Shown here: in pieces, positions 46,280 to 55,265 of the stretch
How the letters are laid out: each line of letters opens with the position of its first letter
Position numbering within the stretch: position 1 is the first letter of the stretch
Assembly: GCF_001551835.1 (NCBI RefSeq)
Contig: NZ_LODL01000035.1
Location: 649,051 to 712,690, forward strand
Direction: 5' to 3'
Source of the DNA: Dechloromonas denitrificans
GTDB taxonomy: Bacteria > Pseudomonadota > Gammaproteobacteria > Burkholderiales > Rhodocyclaceae
Length of the DNA stretch: 63,640 bases
Translations under genes and position numbers: made by a program
The notes under the pieces: generated by a model
Databases searched by the model: none
Told to the model about the DNA's origin: nothing
The model's input: the letters and a program-made list of their open reading frames with translations, nothing else

Positions 46280-46314
46280 TCCGGCTGCCATAGAAAAACA
46301 CGGAGGGTAAATCC

Positions 46315-47943
46315 ATGACCAAGGTATTCAAGAAAACCATTCTGGCGGCACTGATCGGCTACGCGGGGAGCGCGGCCGCCTTCACTTTCGAGACCGAGAG
46401 CATTTCGGGCAGTTTCGATTCGACGGTCAGCTTCGGCGTCGGCGTGCGCGGCCAGGACCCATCCTGCAACCTCGTCGCCGCCGGGGCAAGCGGCAGCGGC
46501 GCGCCGACCGGCTGCACGACGACGGCCGGGGTCGGCGACCAGGGCAACATCAACTACAAGAAGGGCGACGCCTTCACGACCTATCTGAAAGGCACCCACG
46601 AGCTGTTGCTCAAGATGCCCGACGACTGGAAATTCATGGGCCGCTTCAGCTGGCTGCGCGACTTCTCGGCAACGCGGACGACCGATTTCGTCAGCGCGGC
46701 GACCGGCCCGAACGGCTATTCCGCCTCGCAGTCGGACGCCGCCCGCGACGATCTGGCGTTCAAGACCCGTCTGCTCGACCTCTGGGTCAGCAAGGAGTTT
46801 TCGCTCGGCGAACAGCGGGCTCGGGTCCGCGCCGGTAACCAGGTGATCAGCTGGGGCGAGAGCATGTTCCTGCCCGGCGGTATCAACCAGACCAATTCGC
46901 TCGACATCATGCGGCTGTCGCAGCCGGGCACGCAGTTGAAGGAAGTCTTCCTGCCGGCGCCGATCGTCAGCTTCGCCACCGGGCTGGGCAACGGCTTCAA
47001 CGTCGAGGCCTACTACCAGGCCAAATGGGACGACAGCTATTTCCCGCCGACCGGCAGCTACTGGTCGCAGCTCAACGGCCTGGGCAAGGGCGATACCGCC
47101 TACGGCATCCCCAAGCGCGACGCCAAGGATCAGGGCCAGTACGGCGCGGCGCTGCGCTGGCAGCCGTCCGGCACCCAGCTCAATCTCGGGGTTTACGCGA
47201 TGGCCTACCACGACAAGGTGCCGCAACTGAGCTTCGCCAACGGGCCGGAATGGGTCTTCGCCGAGGATCGCCGCCTGTACGGCATTTCCGCCAACATGCC
47301 GCTCGGCGACTGGGCGGTCGGTACCGAACTGTCCTACCGGCCGAAGGATGCCGTTTCGCTCAACCCGAATGCCGACGGCTGTGCGGCCAACGGCGGGCGC
47401 TGCTGGGTGGATGAGAAGAAGTTCCAGTGGCACCTGACCGGCCTGCTCAGCATGACGCCGGGTGACTACGGCGGCATCCTGAAGCTGCTCGGCAACGCCT
47501 CGACCGCCACGCTGATGATCGAAGGCGTTGCCACCTACTATCCGAAACTAAAAAAGTTCTACAACGGCGAGCCGATTGCGGCCGGCGTCTGGGGCTGGGG
47601 CCAGGAATTCGACCTCGGCGGCACGGCCGAGGCGGTCGGCGACAAGTTGTCGGCCGGCTACAACCTCGACTTCAGCTGGGTGTACGACGGCAGCCTGATT
47701 CCCGGCTGGCAGGTCATTCCGGAAATCTACTTCTTCCACGCGGTCAGCGGGCGGACGCCGAATTCCTCGGCGCTGTTCATGGAAGGGGCGAAGTCGGCCA
47801 ACTTCATGGTCAATTTCATCCAGAACCCGGCCAACTGGCAGCTCGGCGTCAATTACGCCAAGTTCTGGGGCGGCTCGCGCGTCTTCGACCAGCCCTACGC
47901 CGACCGCGATTTCTTCGGTGCTTACGTTTCGCGCAATTTCTGA
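46315..47943 (+). CDS. DUF1302 family outer-membrane protein
   Basis: This 542-aa protein has a signal peptide (to about residue 22, AAAF) and a body rich in alternating aromatic/polar strands. It ends DRDFFGAYVSRNF, with a terminal phenylalanine as in outer-membrane beta-barrels. It is probably a barrel or channel working with the DUF1329 and RND proteins encoded around it. Confidence 0.87.
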   Translation: MTKVFKKTILAALIGYAGSAAAFTFETESISGSFDSTVSFGVGVRGQDPSCNLVAAGASGSGAPTGCTTTAGVGDQGNINYKKGDAFTTYLKGTHELLLKMPDDWKFMGRFSWLRDFSATRTTDFVSAATGPNGYSASQSDAARDDLAFKTRLLDLWVSKEFSLGEQRARVRAGNQVISWGESMFLPGGINQTNSLDIMRLSQPGTQLKEVFLPAPIVSFATGLGNGFNVEAYYQAKWDDSYFPPTGSYWSQLNGLGKGDTAYGIPKRDAKDQGQYGAALRWQPSGTQLNLGVYAMAYHDKVPQLSFANGPEWVFAEDRRLYGISANMPLGDWAVGTELSYRPKDAVSLNPNADGCAANGGRCWVDEKKFQWHLTGLLSMTPGDYGGILKLLGNASTATLMIEGVATYYPKLKKFYNGEPIAAGVWGWGQEFDLGGTAEAVGDKLSAGYNLDFSWVYDGSLIPGWQVIPEIYFFHAVSGRTPNSSALFMEGAKSANFMVNFIQNPANWQLGVNYAKFWGGSRVFDQPYADRDFFGAYVSRNF

Positions 47944-48025
47944 TGCTGTGAGGGGAGGGCGGTCGTTGATCGCCTTCCCAAAAAGCTAAATAACAACAGG
48001 CCTTACCCCCACGGAACAGCTGACC

Positions 48026-50419
48026 ATGCTTAATTTATTCAGCGTCAATGATGTAGACCAGTACCTGACCCGGGCCCTCAAGGGGCTGGAGAATTTCTGC
48101 TTTCGCTTCCGCACGCCATTTTTGATCTGGCTTGCCGTGTTCACCGTCGGCATGGGCTACTTCGCATTGCAGTTGCGGATGGAAGCCGGTTTTGAAAAGC
48201 AGATGCCGACCGGCCACGAGTACATCGAGACCTTCCAGAAATACCGCAACGACGTACTCGGCGCCAATCGACTGAATGTCGTCGTCAAGGCGAAGAACGG
48301 CACGGTGTGGACGCAGGCCGGCCTGCAGCGCCTGTACGCCGTAACCCAGGCCGTCATCTACCTGCCCGGCGTCGACCGCCTGGGCGTGCAATCGCTATGG
48401 ACGCCGAACAGCTTCGTCAATGAGATCACCGAGGAGGGCTTTCGCGCCGATCCGTTGATCCCGGGGACGGTGATGCCTGAGCAGCTCAATCCGGAAATCA
48501 TCGCCGGCATCCAGCGTTCGGCCAGCCAGGGCGGCTTTGTCGGGACGCTGGTCTCGCGCGACCAGACCAGTGCGATGATCGTCGCCGAACTGGCCGAGGT
48601 GGACAAGGACGGCAACAAGATCGACTACGTCGCCTACGACAAGCTACTTGAAGAACTGCGCGGCAAGTACGAGGACGCCGATTTCGAGATCCAGATCATC
48701 GGCTTCGCCAAGCAGATCGGCGACATCGCCAACGGCGCCTCGGCGGTGCTCGAATTCTGCGCCGTCGCGCTGTTGCTGACCGCCGCTGCCGTGTACTGGT
48801 ACTGCCACTCGCTGCGCTTCACGCTGCTGCCGGTGCTCTGTTCCTTCACCTCGCTGGTCTGGCAGTTCGGCGCCCTGCGCCTGCTCGGCTTCGGCCTCGA
48901 TCCGCTGGCCGTGCTGGTACCTTTCCTGGTCTTCGCGATCGGCGTCTCGCACGGCGTGCAGCAGATCAACTTCATCGTCCGCGAACTGTCGCACGGCAAG
49001 ACCACTGAAGAGGCCGCCCGGGCCAGCTTTTCCGGCCTGCTGATTCCCGGCGTGCTGGCCCTGGTCACCGCTTTCGTGTCCTTCATTACGCTGATCCTGA
49101 TTCCGATCCCGATGGTGCGCGAACTGGCGATCACCGCCTCGCTCGGCGTCTTCTTCAAGATCACCACCAACCTGGCAATGCTGCCGATCGCCGCCTCCTA
49201 TTTCACCTTCACCAAGGCCTATGCCGACAAGGCGATGCTCAAGCGCGAGAAGCGGGCGCGTTGGCTGCGCTCGCTGGCCCGCGTCGCCGAGCCGAAAAAT
49301 GCGCTGGTCGTCATTGCGCTGACCACCGCCATTTTCGGTGTCGCCGTCTGGCAGAGCAGCGACCGGGTGATCGGCACGCTGCAGCCGGGGGCGCCGGAAT
49401 TGCGCCCCGAGGCCCGCTTCAACCGCGATGCGGTGGCCATCTCCGAAGCCTACGACACCGGCCTCGACTGGCTGACCGTGGTTTTCGAGGCGGCGCCGGA
49501 TTCCTGCGAGAACGTCGCGCTCGGTATCTACCAGGACAAGTTCGTCTGGGATCTGCAGCACACCGAGGGCGTGCTTTCGGCCAGCTCCTACGCCGGCCAG
49601 TTGCGGACCTACAACGAGGGCTACAACGAAGGCAACCCGAAGATGGGGGCGATTCCGATCGACCCGGGCAACTACGCGGCGCTGAGTACCGAGGTCGGCC
49701 GCATGCGCGGCTACATGAAGAAGGATTGCAGCATGACGGCGGTGCACCTGTTCCTGACCGACCACAAGGCGACGACGATCAATCGCGTCATCGACCAGGT
49801 CAAGACCTTCCGCGCCGAAAACAAGCTGGACGGGGTCACCATCCGACTCGCCTCCGGCAACGCCGGCGTGCTGGCGGCGGTCAATGACGAAGTCGAACAC
49901 AGCGAATGGCCGATGATGCTCTACGTCTATGCCGCCATCGTCATCCTGGTTGCGCTGGTGTACCGCGATTTCCGGGCGGTTTTGGCCTGCTGCCTGCCGT
50001 TGACCGTCGGCACCTTCATCGGCTACTGGTTCATGAAGGAACTGCAGATCGGCCTGACCGTCGCCACCCTGCCGGTGATGGTGCTCGCCGTCGGCATCGG
50101 CGTCGATTACGCCTTCTACATCTACAACCGCCTGCAGATGCACATGGCGCATGGCGAGAACATCGTCAAGGCGCTCGAACATTCGATCCTCGAAGTCGGC
50201 ACGGCGACCATCTTCACCGCCATCACGCTGGCCATCGGCGTCGCCACCTGGGCTTTCTCGGACCTCAAGTTCCAGGCCGACATGGGCAAGCTGCTCGCCT
50301 TCATGTTCATGGTCAACATGGTGATGGCGATGACGGCGCTGCCGGCCTTCGCGGTCTGGCTGGAAAAGCTCTTCCCGCGCAAGACGCCGGTGCGCGCCCC
50401 GGGCATCCTTAATCACTGA
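48026..50419 (+). CDS. MMPL/RND-family transporter
   Basis: This 797-aa inner-membrane protein has the RND layout: one helix near residue 30, a large periplasmic loop, a sterol-sensing-like bundle of helices (about 230-400), a second periplasmic loop and a second bundle (about 620-785). The motif VLAVGIGVDYAFYIYNRL is visible in the second bundle. At about 800 aa it belongs to the hydrophobe-exporter branch (HpnN/MmpL-like). It probably moves hydrophobic molecules across the envelope with its neighbours. Confidence 0.9.
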   Translation: MLNLFSVNDVDQYLTRALKGLENFCFRFRTPFLIWLAVFTVGMGYFALQLRMEAGFEKQMPTGHEYIETFQKYRNDVLGANRLNVVVKAKNGTVWTQAGLQRLYAVTQAVIYLPGVDRLGVQSLWTPNSFVNEITEEGFRADPLIPGTVMPEQLNPEIIAGIQRSASQGGFVGTLVSRDQTSAMIVAELAEVDKDGNKIDYVAYDKLLEELRGKYEDADFEIQIIGFAKQIGDIANGASAVLEFCAVALLLTAAAVYWYCHSLRFTLLPVLCSFTSLVWQFGALRLLGFGLDPLAVLVPFLVFAIGVSHGVQQINFIVRELSHGKTTEEAARASFSGLLIPGVLALVTAFVSFITLILIPIPMVRELAITASLGVFFKITTNLAMLPIAASYFTFTKAYADKAMLKREKRARWLRSLARVAEPKNALVVIALTTAIFGVAVWQSSDRVIGTLQPGAPELRPEARFNRDAVAISEAYDTGLDWLTVVFEAAPDSCENVALGIYQDKFVWDLQHTEGVLSASSYAGQLRTYNEGYNEGNPKMGAIPIDPGNYAALSTEVGRMRGYMKKDCSMTAVHLFLTDHKATTINRVIDQVKTFRAENKLDGVTIRLASGNAGVLAAVNDEVEHSEWPMMLYVYAAIVILVALVYRDFRAVLACCLPLTVGTFIGYWFMKELQIGLTVATLPVMVLAVGIGVDYAFYIYNRLQMHMAHGENIVKALEHSILEVGTATIFTAITLAIGVATWAFSDLKFQADMGKLLAFMFMVNMVMAMTALPAFAVWLEKLFPRKTPVRAPGILNH

Positions 50420-50430
50420 TCGGACGAACC

Positions 50431-51420
50431 ATGTTTTCTGCCAACGCAAAATTCCGTCTCGGCCTGCTCAGTCTGGCCCTCTGTTCGACGCTGGCCTGGG
50501 CCCAAACGCCGGGCGCGCCGGTGAACCTGACGGCGCAGCCGGCCAAAGTAAACGCCGCCGCGACCAGCGCGCCTATCCTTGGCGCGGCACTGGCCGGCCA
50601 GCGCATCGTCGCCGTCGGCGACTACGGCACCGTGCTGCTCTCCGACGATGCCGGCCAGTCCTTCCGCCAGTCGGCCAAGGTGCCGCTGTCCTCGACCTTG
50701 ACCGCCGTCAGCTTCGCCGACGCCAAGCAGGGCTGGGCGGTCGGCCACTGGGGGGCCATCCTGCATACGACGGATGGCGGCGAGTCGTGGGCGATCCAGC
50801 GCCTCGACACGCAGGAGGATCGGCCGCTGTTCTCGGTGCATTTCTTCAATGCCCGCGACGGGGTGGCCGTCGGTTTGTGGTCGCTGGTGTTGCTGACCAG
50901 CGACGGCGGCAAGAGCTGGACGCCGAGCGAGCTGCCGGCGCCGCCGGAAGGCGGCAAGGGCGACCGCAACCTGTTCAAGGCCTTCGTTTCGGCCAAGGGC
51001 AGCCTGTTCGTCGCCGCCGAGCGCGGCGCCGTGCTGCGCAGCGACGACCACGGCCATAGTTGGCGTTACCTGATGACCGGCTATAAGGGCTCGTTCTGGT
51101 CGGGCGTTGGCCTAGCCGACGGCACGCTGCTGGTCGGCGGCCTGCGCGGCACGATCTACCGCAGCGGCGATGACGGCCATTCCTGGCAGGCCGTGAACAG
51201 CGGCGTCAAGAGTTCGCTGACCGATCTGCTGGCGGTCGGCGACAAGGTGGTCGGCGTCGGGCTCGACGGCGTCCAGGTGGATAGCGCCGACCGCGGCTCC
51301 AGCTTCAGCTGGACCCAGCGCGACGACCGCCTGTCGCTGACCGCGGTCGCCGCAGCCGGCAACGGCAAGCTGCAGCGTTTTTCCAAGCGCGGTGTCGTCA
51401 GCGACGGCGCCGGCAAATAA
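50431..51420 (+). CDS. YCF48/BNR-repeat periplasmic protein
   Basis: This 329-aa protein has a signal peptide (to about residue 22, LAWAQ) and six or so YCF48-like beta-propeller repeats (AVGDYGTVLLSDDAGQSF, AVGHWGAILHTTDGGESW and similar). It follows the RND gene by 11 bp. In comparable loci it accompanies DUF1302 and DUF1329 proteins as an assembly or docking factor. Confidence 0.88.
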   Translation: MFSANAKFRLGLLSLALCSTLAWAQTPGAPVNLTAQPAKVNAAATSAPILGAALAGQRIVAVGDYGTVLLSDDAGQSFRQSAKVPLSSTLTAVSFADAKQGWAVGHWGAILHTTDGGESWAIQRLDTQEDRPLFSVHFFNARDGVAVGLWSLVLLTSDGGKSWTPSELPAPPEGGKGDRNLFKAFVSAKGSLFVAAERGAVLRSDDHGHSWRYLMTGYKGSFWSGVGLADGTLLVGGLRGTIYRSGDDGHSWQAVNSGVKSSLTDLLAVGDKVVGVGLDGVQVDSADRGSSFSWTQRDDRLSLTAVAAAGNGKLQRFSKRGVVSDGAGK

Positions 51421-51440
51421 CAATGATACGAGGAGACAAG

Positions 51441-52871
51441 ATGAAAACTATCGCCATGCTGATCGACGGCCAGCCGGTCACCACGCCCGCCACTTTCGAG
51501 GTCATCAACCCGGCCACCGGTGCCGCCTTTGCCCGGGTCGCCGCCGGTACTGTCGCGCACGTCGATGCTGCGGTCGACGCTGCACAAAGGGCATTTTCCG
51601 GCTGGAGCCGGACCAGCGATGCCGAGCGCCAGCGCCTGCTGCACGCACTGGCCGATGCACTGGCCGCCGACATGCCGGAACTGATGGCGCTGGTCACCCA
51701 GGAAACCGGCAAGCCGCTGAACGGCCTGAACGGTGTCGGCGCCGGCATGGAAGTCGGCGGTTCGATTGCCTGGACGCAGGTCACCGCCAACCTGGACCTG
51801 CCAGTCGAAGTGCTGCAGGACAACGCCGAGGCCCGTGTCGAAGTGCATCGCAAGCCGCTCGGCGTGGTCGGTTCGATCACCCCGTGGAACTGGCCGCTGA
51901 TGATCGCCATCTGGCACGTCATCCCGGCCTTGCGGGCCGGCAATACGGTGGTCCTCAAGCCTTCCGAGCTGACGCCGGTGGCGACGGCGCGTTTCGTCGA
52001 ACTGGCCAACGCCATCCTGCCGCCCGGCGTCCTCAACCTGGTCACCGGCGCCGCTGGCGCCGAGGTCGGGCCGGCCATGGCCAGCCATCCAGGGATCGCC
52101 AAGATCGTTTTCACCGGATCGACCGCCACCGGGCGCAAGATCATGGCGGCCGGGGCGGGCAATCTGAAGCGCCTGACCCTGGAACTGGGCGGCAACGATG
52201 CCGGCATCGTGCTGCCCGATGTCGACGTCAAGGCCGTGGCGCCCAAGCTGTTCGGCGTCGCCTTCCACAACAACGGCCAGACCTGCGCCTGCCTGAAACG
52301 GCTCTACGTGCATGACAGCATCTACGAGGAGCTGTGTGCCGAACTAGCCGCTATCGCGCAGAAGACGGTGGTCGGCGACGGCATGCAGGCGGACAGCCAA
52401 CTCGGCCCGATCCAGAACGCCATGCAACTGGCCAAGGTCGAAGAAATCGCCGCCGACGCCCGCGCCCAGGGCGGTCGTTTCCTGTGTGGCGGCCAGCGCC
52501 GGGCCGGGCCGGGTTATTTCTACGAGCCGACCATCGTCGCTGATCTGAGCGACGGCACGCGCCTGGTCGATGAAGAACCTTTCGGGCCGATCCTGCCGGT
52601 CATCCGCTACAGCGACATCGACGAAGTGATCGCCCGCGCCAACCATAATCCGAATGGTCTGGGCGGCTCGGTCTGGTCGTCCGATCCGGTCGCTGCCGCC
52701 GCCCTGGCGCTGCGTCTGGAGTGCGGCACGGCCTGGGTCAACGAGCACGGCGCGGTGCAGCCGGATGCACCGTTCGGCGGCGTCAAGCAGTCCGGCATCG
52801 GCGTCGAATTCGGCCGTCACGGGTTGGCCGAATTCACCTCGATCCAGACGCTCAAAATCATGAAGTCCTGA
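51441..52871 (+). CDS. Aldehyde dehydrogenase, probably arylacetaldehyde dehydrogenase
   Basis: This 476-aa NAD(P)-dependent enzyme has the catalytic glutamate in LELGGND (about residue 244) and the nucleophile cysteine in NGQTCACLKRL (about residue 278-280). I chose the Met at 51441 because GAGGAGAC lies just upstream. It is well placed to oxidise the phenyl- or hydroxyphenylacetaldehyde released by the amine dehydrogenase to the arylacetate. Substrate assignment rests on context. Confidence 0.9.
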   Translation: MKTIAMLIDGQPVTTPATFEVINPATGAAFARVAAGTVAHVDAAVDAAQRAFSGWSRTSDAERQRLLHALADALAADMPELMALVTQETGKPLNGLNGVGAGMEVGGSIAWTQVTANLDLPVEVLQDNAEARVEVHRKPLGVVGSITPWNWPLMIAIWHVIPALRAGNTVVLKPSELTPVATARFVELANAILPPGVLNLVTGAAGAEVGPAMASHPGIAKIVFTGSTATGRKIMAAGAGNLKRLTLELGGNDAGIVLPDVDVKAVAPKLFGVAFHNNGQTCACLKRLYVHDSIYEELCAELAAIAQKTVVGDGMQADSQLGPIQNAMQLAKVEEIAADARAQGGRFLCGGQRRAGPGYFYEPTIVADLSDGTRLVDEEPFGPILPVIRYSDIDEVIARANHNPNGLGGSVWSSDPVAAAALALRLECGTAWVNEHGAVQPDAPFGGVKQSGIGVEFGRHGLAEFTSIQTLKIMKS

Positions 52872-52905
52872 GCCGCTTCCCTTTTCTCCCTCCTCTGCGA
52901 GTTCA

Positions 52906-52933
52906 CCGGCTGCCTTGTGCAGCCGGCTTTTTT
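52906..52933 (+). terminator. Intrinsic terminator after the aldehyde dehydrogenase gene
   Basis: CCGGCTGC and GCAGCCGG form perfect arms around CTTGT, followed by C and six T residues. Confidence 0.92.
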
Positions 52934-52951
52934 CCCGGCATCATCCTCGAC

Positions 52952-53482
52952 ATGAAACATTTCGAAATTCCCCTGTACCTCGAATCGGAACGCCTGGTCC
53001 TGCGCATGTTTCGCGACAGCGACTGGCGCAGCATGCACGCCCACTATGCGAACCCCGAGTGCACCCGCTTCACGCTGGGCCGGGTGCTCAGCGAAGGCGA
53101 GAGCTGGCGGCAGACGGCAACCCTGGCCGGGCATTGGCTGCTGCACGGCTACGGGCCTTACGCGCTGGAGGAGAAGACGAGCGGGGCGCTGATCGGTGCC
53201 GCCGGCCTGTGGTATCCGGCGGATTTTCCGGAGCGTGAAATCAAGTGGGCCTTGCACCCCGACTGGTGGGGCAGGGGATACGCCAGCGAGGCGGCCCGTG
53301 CCGTTCAGCGCATGGCGCGGGCGGCCTATCCCGAGGCGCTGCCGCCGATCAGTTTTATCCATCGCGACAATCTGGCCTCGATCCGGGTGGCGCTGTCGGT
53401 CGGGGCGGTGCTGGAAAACGAAATCGATTTCCGCGGCGGCCGCTTTCAAATCTATCGCCACCCGTCGCCGCGCGCCGGCTGA
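52952..53482 (+). CDS. GNAT-family N-acetyltransferase (RimJ/RimL-like)
   Basis: This 176-aa protein has TERLVLR-like ESERLVLRMFRDSDW at the N terminus and the acetyl-CoA loop WWGRGYASEAARA (about residues 105-117). Substrate is unknown. It lies alone between a terminator and the dctP2 promoter, so it looks like an unrelated insertion in the catabolic cluster. Confidence 0.85.
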   Translation: MKHFEIPLYLESERLVLRMFRDSDWRSMHAHYANPECTRFTLGRVLSEGESWRQTATLAGHWLLHGYGPYALEEKTSGALIGAAGLWYPADFPEREIKWALHPDWWGRGYASEAARAVQRMARAAYPEALPPISFIHRDNLASIRVALSVGAVLENEIDFRGGRFQIYRHPSPRAG

Positions 53483-53588
53483 GCGCTGGCCGATACAGGC
53501 AGCCGGCGGCCGCTAAGGGCCGTCCGGAATGCTGCGCTGCAGCAGCGATGGCGGGCAAAAAAGGACGGAAAAATTTTCTTCAAGTCTG

Positions 53589-53634
53589 TTGACTCACTAA
53601 CATCGTAGTGATTTAATCGCTAACATATTAACGA
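53589..53634 (+). promoter_or_regulatory. dctP2-hpa operon promoter with two HpaR-type operators
   Basis: TTGACT (53589-53594) and TTTAAT (53612-53617) are 17 bp apart and form a good sigma-70 promoter. The spacer is filled by the palindrome TCACTAACATCGTAGTGA (53594-53611, perfect 6-bp arms). A second site, TCGCTAACATATTAACGA, starts 23 bp later (53617-53634) over the expected start of transcription. This is textbook repressor geometry. The promoter probably serves the whole dctPQM-hpa operon. Confidence 0.78.
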
Positions 53635-53676
53635 AGATTGGGCTTCGGCCTTGTTTCCAAAAAAGAGGAGATAGAC

Positions 53677-54696
53677 ATGAACTACCGTAACTTCGCTGTT
53701 CTTGGTGCTCTGGTCGTTGCCCTGCCGGCGGCAGCCCAGGAAGTCACCTTCAAGATCGCCCACTTCCTGCCCTCGGCCGCGCCGACGCAGCAGAAGGTTC
53801 TGCAGCCGTGGTGCGAGGAAATGAAGAAGGAATCGAACGGCCGCATCGCCTGTCAGTTCTACCCGGCCATGCAACTCGGCGGCACGCCGGCCCAGCTGGT
53901 GGATCAGGTCAAGAACGGCGTCGCCGACGTGGTGTGGACCGGTCCGGGTTACTCGGCCGGCCGCTTCCCGGCGATTGAGGCGTTCGAGCTGCCCTTCATG
54001 GTCGCCGACGCGACGTCCAGTTCCAAGGCGCTCTGGAAGTTCTACCAGCAGAATGCGCAGCAGGAATTCGCTGCCTACAAGGTGCTGGCTTTCCATACCG
54101 ATGGCGGCCAGGCGATTCATACCTCCAACAAGCAGGTCGCCGGTTTGACCGGTTTCTCCGGCATGAAGCTGCGTACCTCGACCCGGGTCGGTGCCAAGAC
54201 GCTGGCCGCCCTCGGTGGTGCGCCGGTCGCCATGCCGCCGGCCCAGGTCACCGAAGCGATTGCCAAGGGTGTCGTCGATGGTTCGCTCGGCGCCTGGGAG
54301 CTGGTTTACCCGACCAAGCTTTCCGAAGTCACCAAGTTCCACGCCCAGCCGGCGGCTGGTGTTGCTCACCCGACGGCGACCGTGCTGACGGTATTGATGA
54401 ACAAGCAGAAGTACGATGGCCTGCCGGCCGATCTGAAGGCCATCGTCGACAAGACGACCGGCGAAGCCATGGTCGGCAAGTTCGGTGCGATGTTTGACGA
54501 AGTGGCGGCCGATACCCGCAAGCGCATTGCTGCCCAGGGCAACAAGATCACCACCTTCAGCGCCATCGAGGTAACGGCGATGAAGCGCGCCACGGCCAGC
54601 GTCGAGGAAGAGTGGGCCAAGCAGGTTGGCGAAAAGGGTCTGGACGGCAAGAAGCTGATTGCTTCGGCCCGCGATCTGACCGGCACCAACAAGTAA
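53677..54696 (+). CDS. dctP2: TRAP transporter substrate-binding protein DctP
   Basis: This 339-aa periplasmic protein has a short signal peptide (to about residue 21, AAAQ) and then EVTFKIAHFLPSAAPTQQK. It is closely related to DctP1 at 28405 (long identical blocks such as NKQKY/FD-LPADLKAI). ATG at 53677 follows GAGGAGATAG. It delivers the substrate, probably 4-hydroxyphenylacetate or a related acid, to DctQM encoded next. Confidence 0.93.
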   Translation: MNYRNFAVLGALVVALPAAAQEVTFKIAHFLPSAAPTQQKVLQPWCEEMKKESNGRIACQFYPAMQLGGTPAQLVDQVKNGVADVVWTGPGYSAGRFPAIEAFELPFMVADATSSSKALWKFYQQNAQQEFAAYKVLAFHTDGGQAIHTSNKQVAGLTGFSGMKLRTSTRVGAKTLAALGGAPVAMPPAQVTEAIAKGVVDGSLGAWELVYPTKLSEVTKFHAQPAAGVAHPTATVLTVLMNKQKYDGLPADLKAIVDKTTGEAMVGKFGAMFDEVAADTRKRIAAQGNKITTFSAIEVTAMKRATASVEEEWAKQVGEKGLDGKKLIASARDLTGTNK

Positions 54697-54722
54697 TACG
54701 TTTTTTCTGGAAGGGGTGAATC

Positions 54723-55265
54723 ATGCAAGATCCGATGGGGATTCCCCACGATCTGGTAGAGCACGACAAGGTCGAGCACTACCTGATCATGGCGGGCAAG
54801 GCGATGGCGATTTCAGGCGGGATGTTGTTCATCGCGCTGATCGCCATGTCGCTGGTTTCGATCATCGGCCGCAAGCTGGGCTTCGGCTCGGTGAACGGCG
54901 ATATCGAACTGATGCAGGCCGGCACGGCAGTGGCGGCGACGGCTTTCCTGCCGTACTGCACCCTGCTCGGCGAGCACATCAAGGTGGATTTCTTCACCGA
55001 GAACATGCGTGATTCACTGAAGCGCCCGATCGATGGCGTGGCCGAAGTGCTGTTCGCCATCGTTTCCGGCATTCTCGTCTGGCGGACTATCTTGTCTGCT
55101 ATTGCCACCTACGAGTCGCAGGAGGTGACGACCCTGGTCTCGCTGCCGCTGTGGATTCCGACCGCGCTGCTGGTGCCCGGTCTGTTCCTGATGGCGGTCT
55201 GTGCCATCTATCGTGCCTACGCCCACTTCCATCCGACCAAGAATATTCCGGGAGCCCACAAATGA
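54723..55265 (+). CDS. dctQ: TRAP transporter small permease DctQ
   Basis: This 180-aa protein has four hydrophobic helices and the DctQ-typical GxxxF-like stretch at VAATAFLPYCTLLGEHIKVD near residue 85. It joins DctM in a Na+-driven uptake system. Its stop overlaps the dctM start (ATGA). Confidence 0.92.
   Translation: MQDPMGIPHDLVEHDKVEHYLIMAGKAMAISGGMLFIALIAMSLVSIIGRKLGFGSVNGDIELMQAGTAVAATAFLPYCTLLGEHIKVDFFTENMRDSLKRPIDGVAEVLFAIVSGILVWRTILSAIATYESQEVTTLVSLPLWIPTALLVPGLFLMAVCAIYRAYAHFHPTKNIPGAHK

Noticed and set aside
48644..50449. Leftward 601-codon open frame opposite the RND gene
   Set aside because: Composition is Arg/Gln/Asp-rich without any domain; the plus strand encodes an intact RND transporter.
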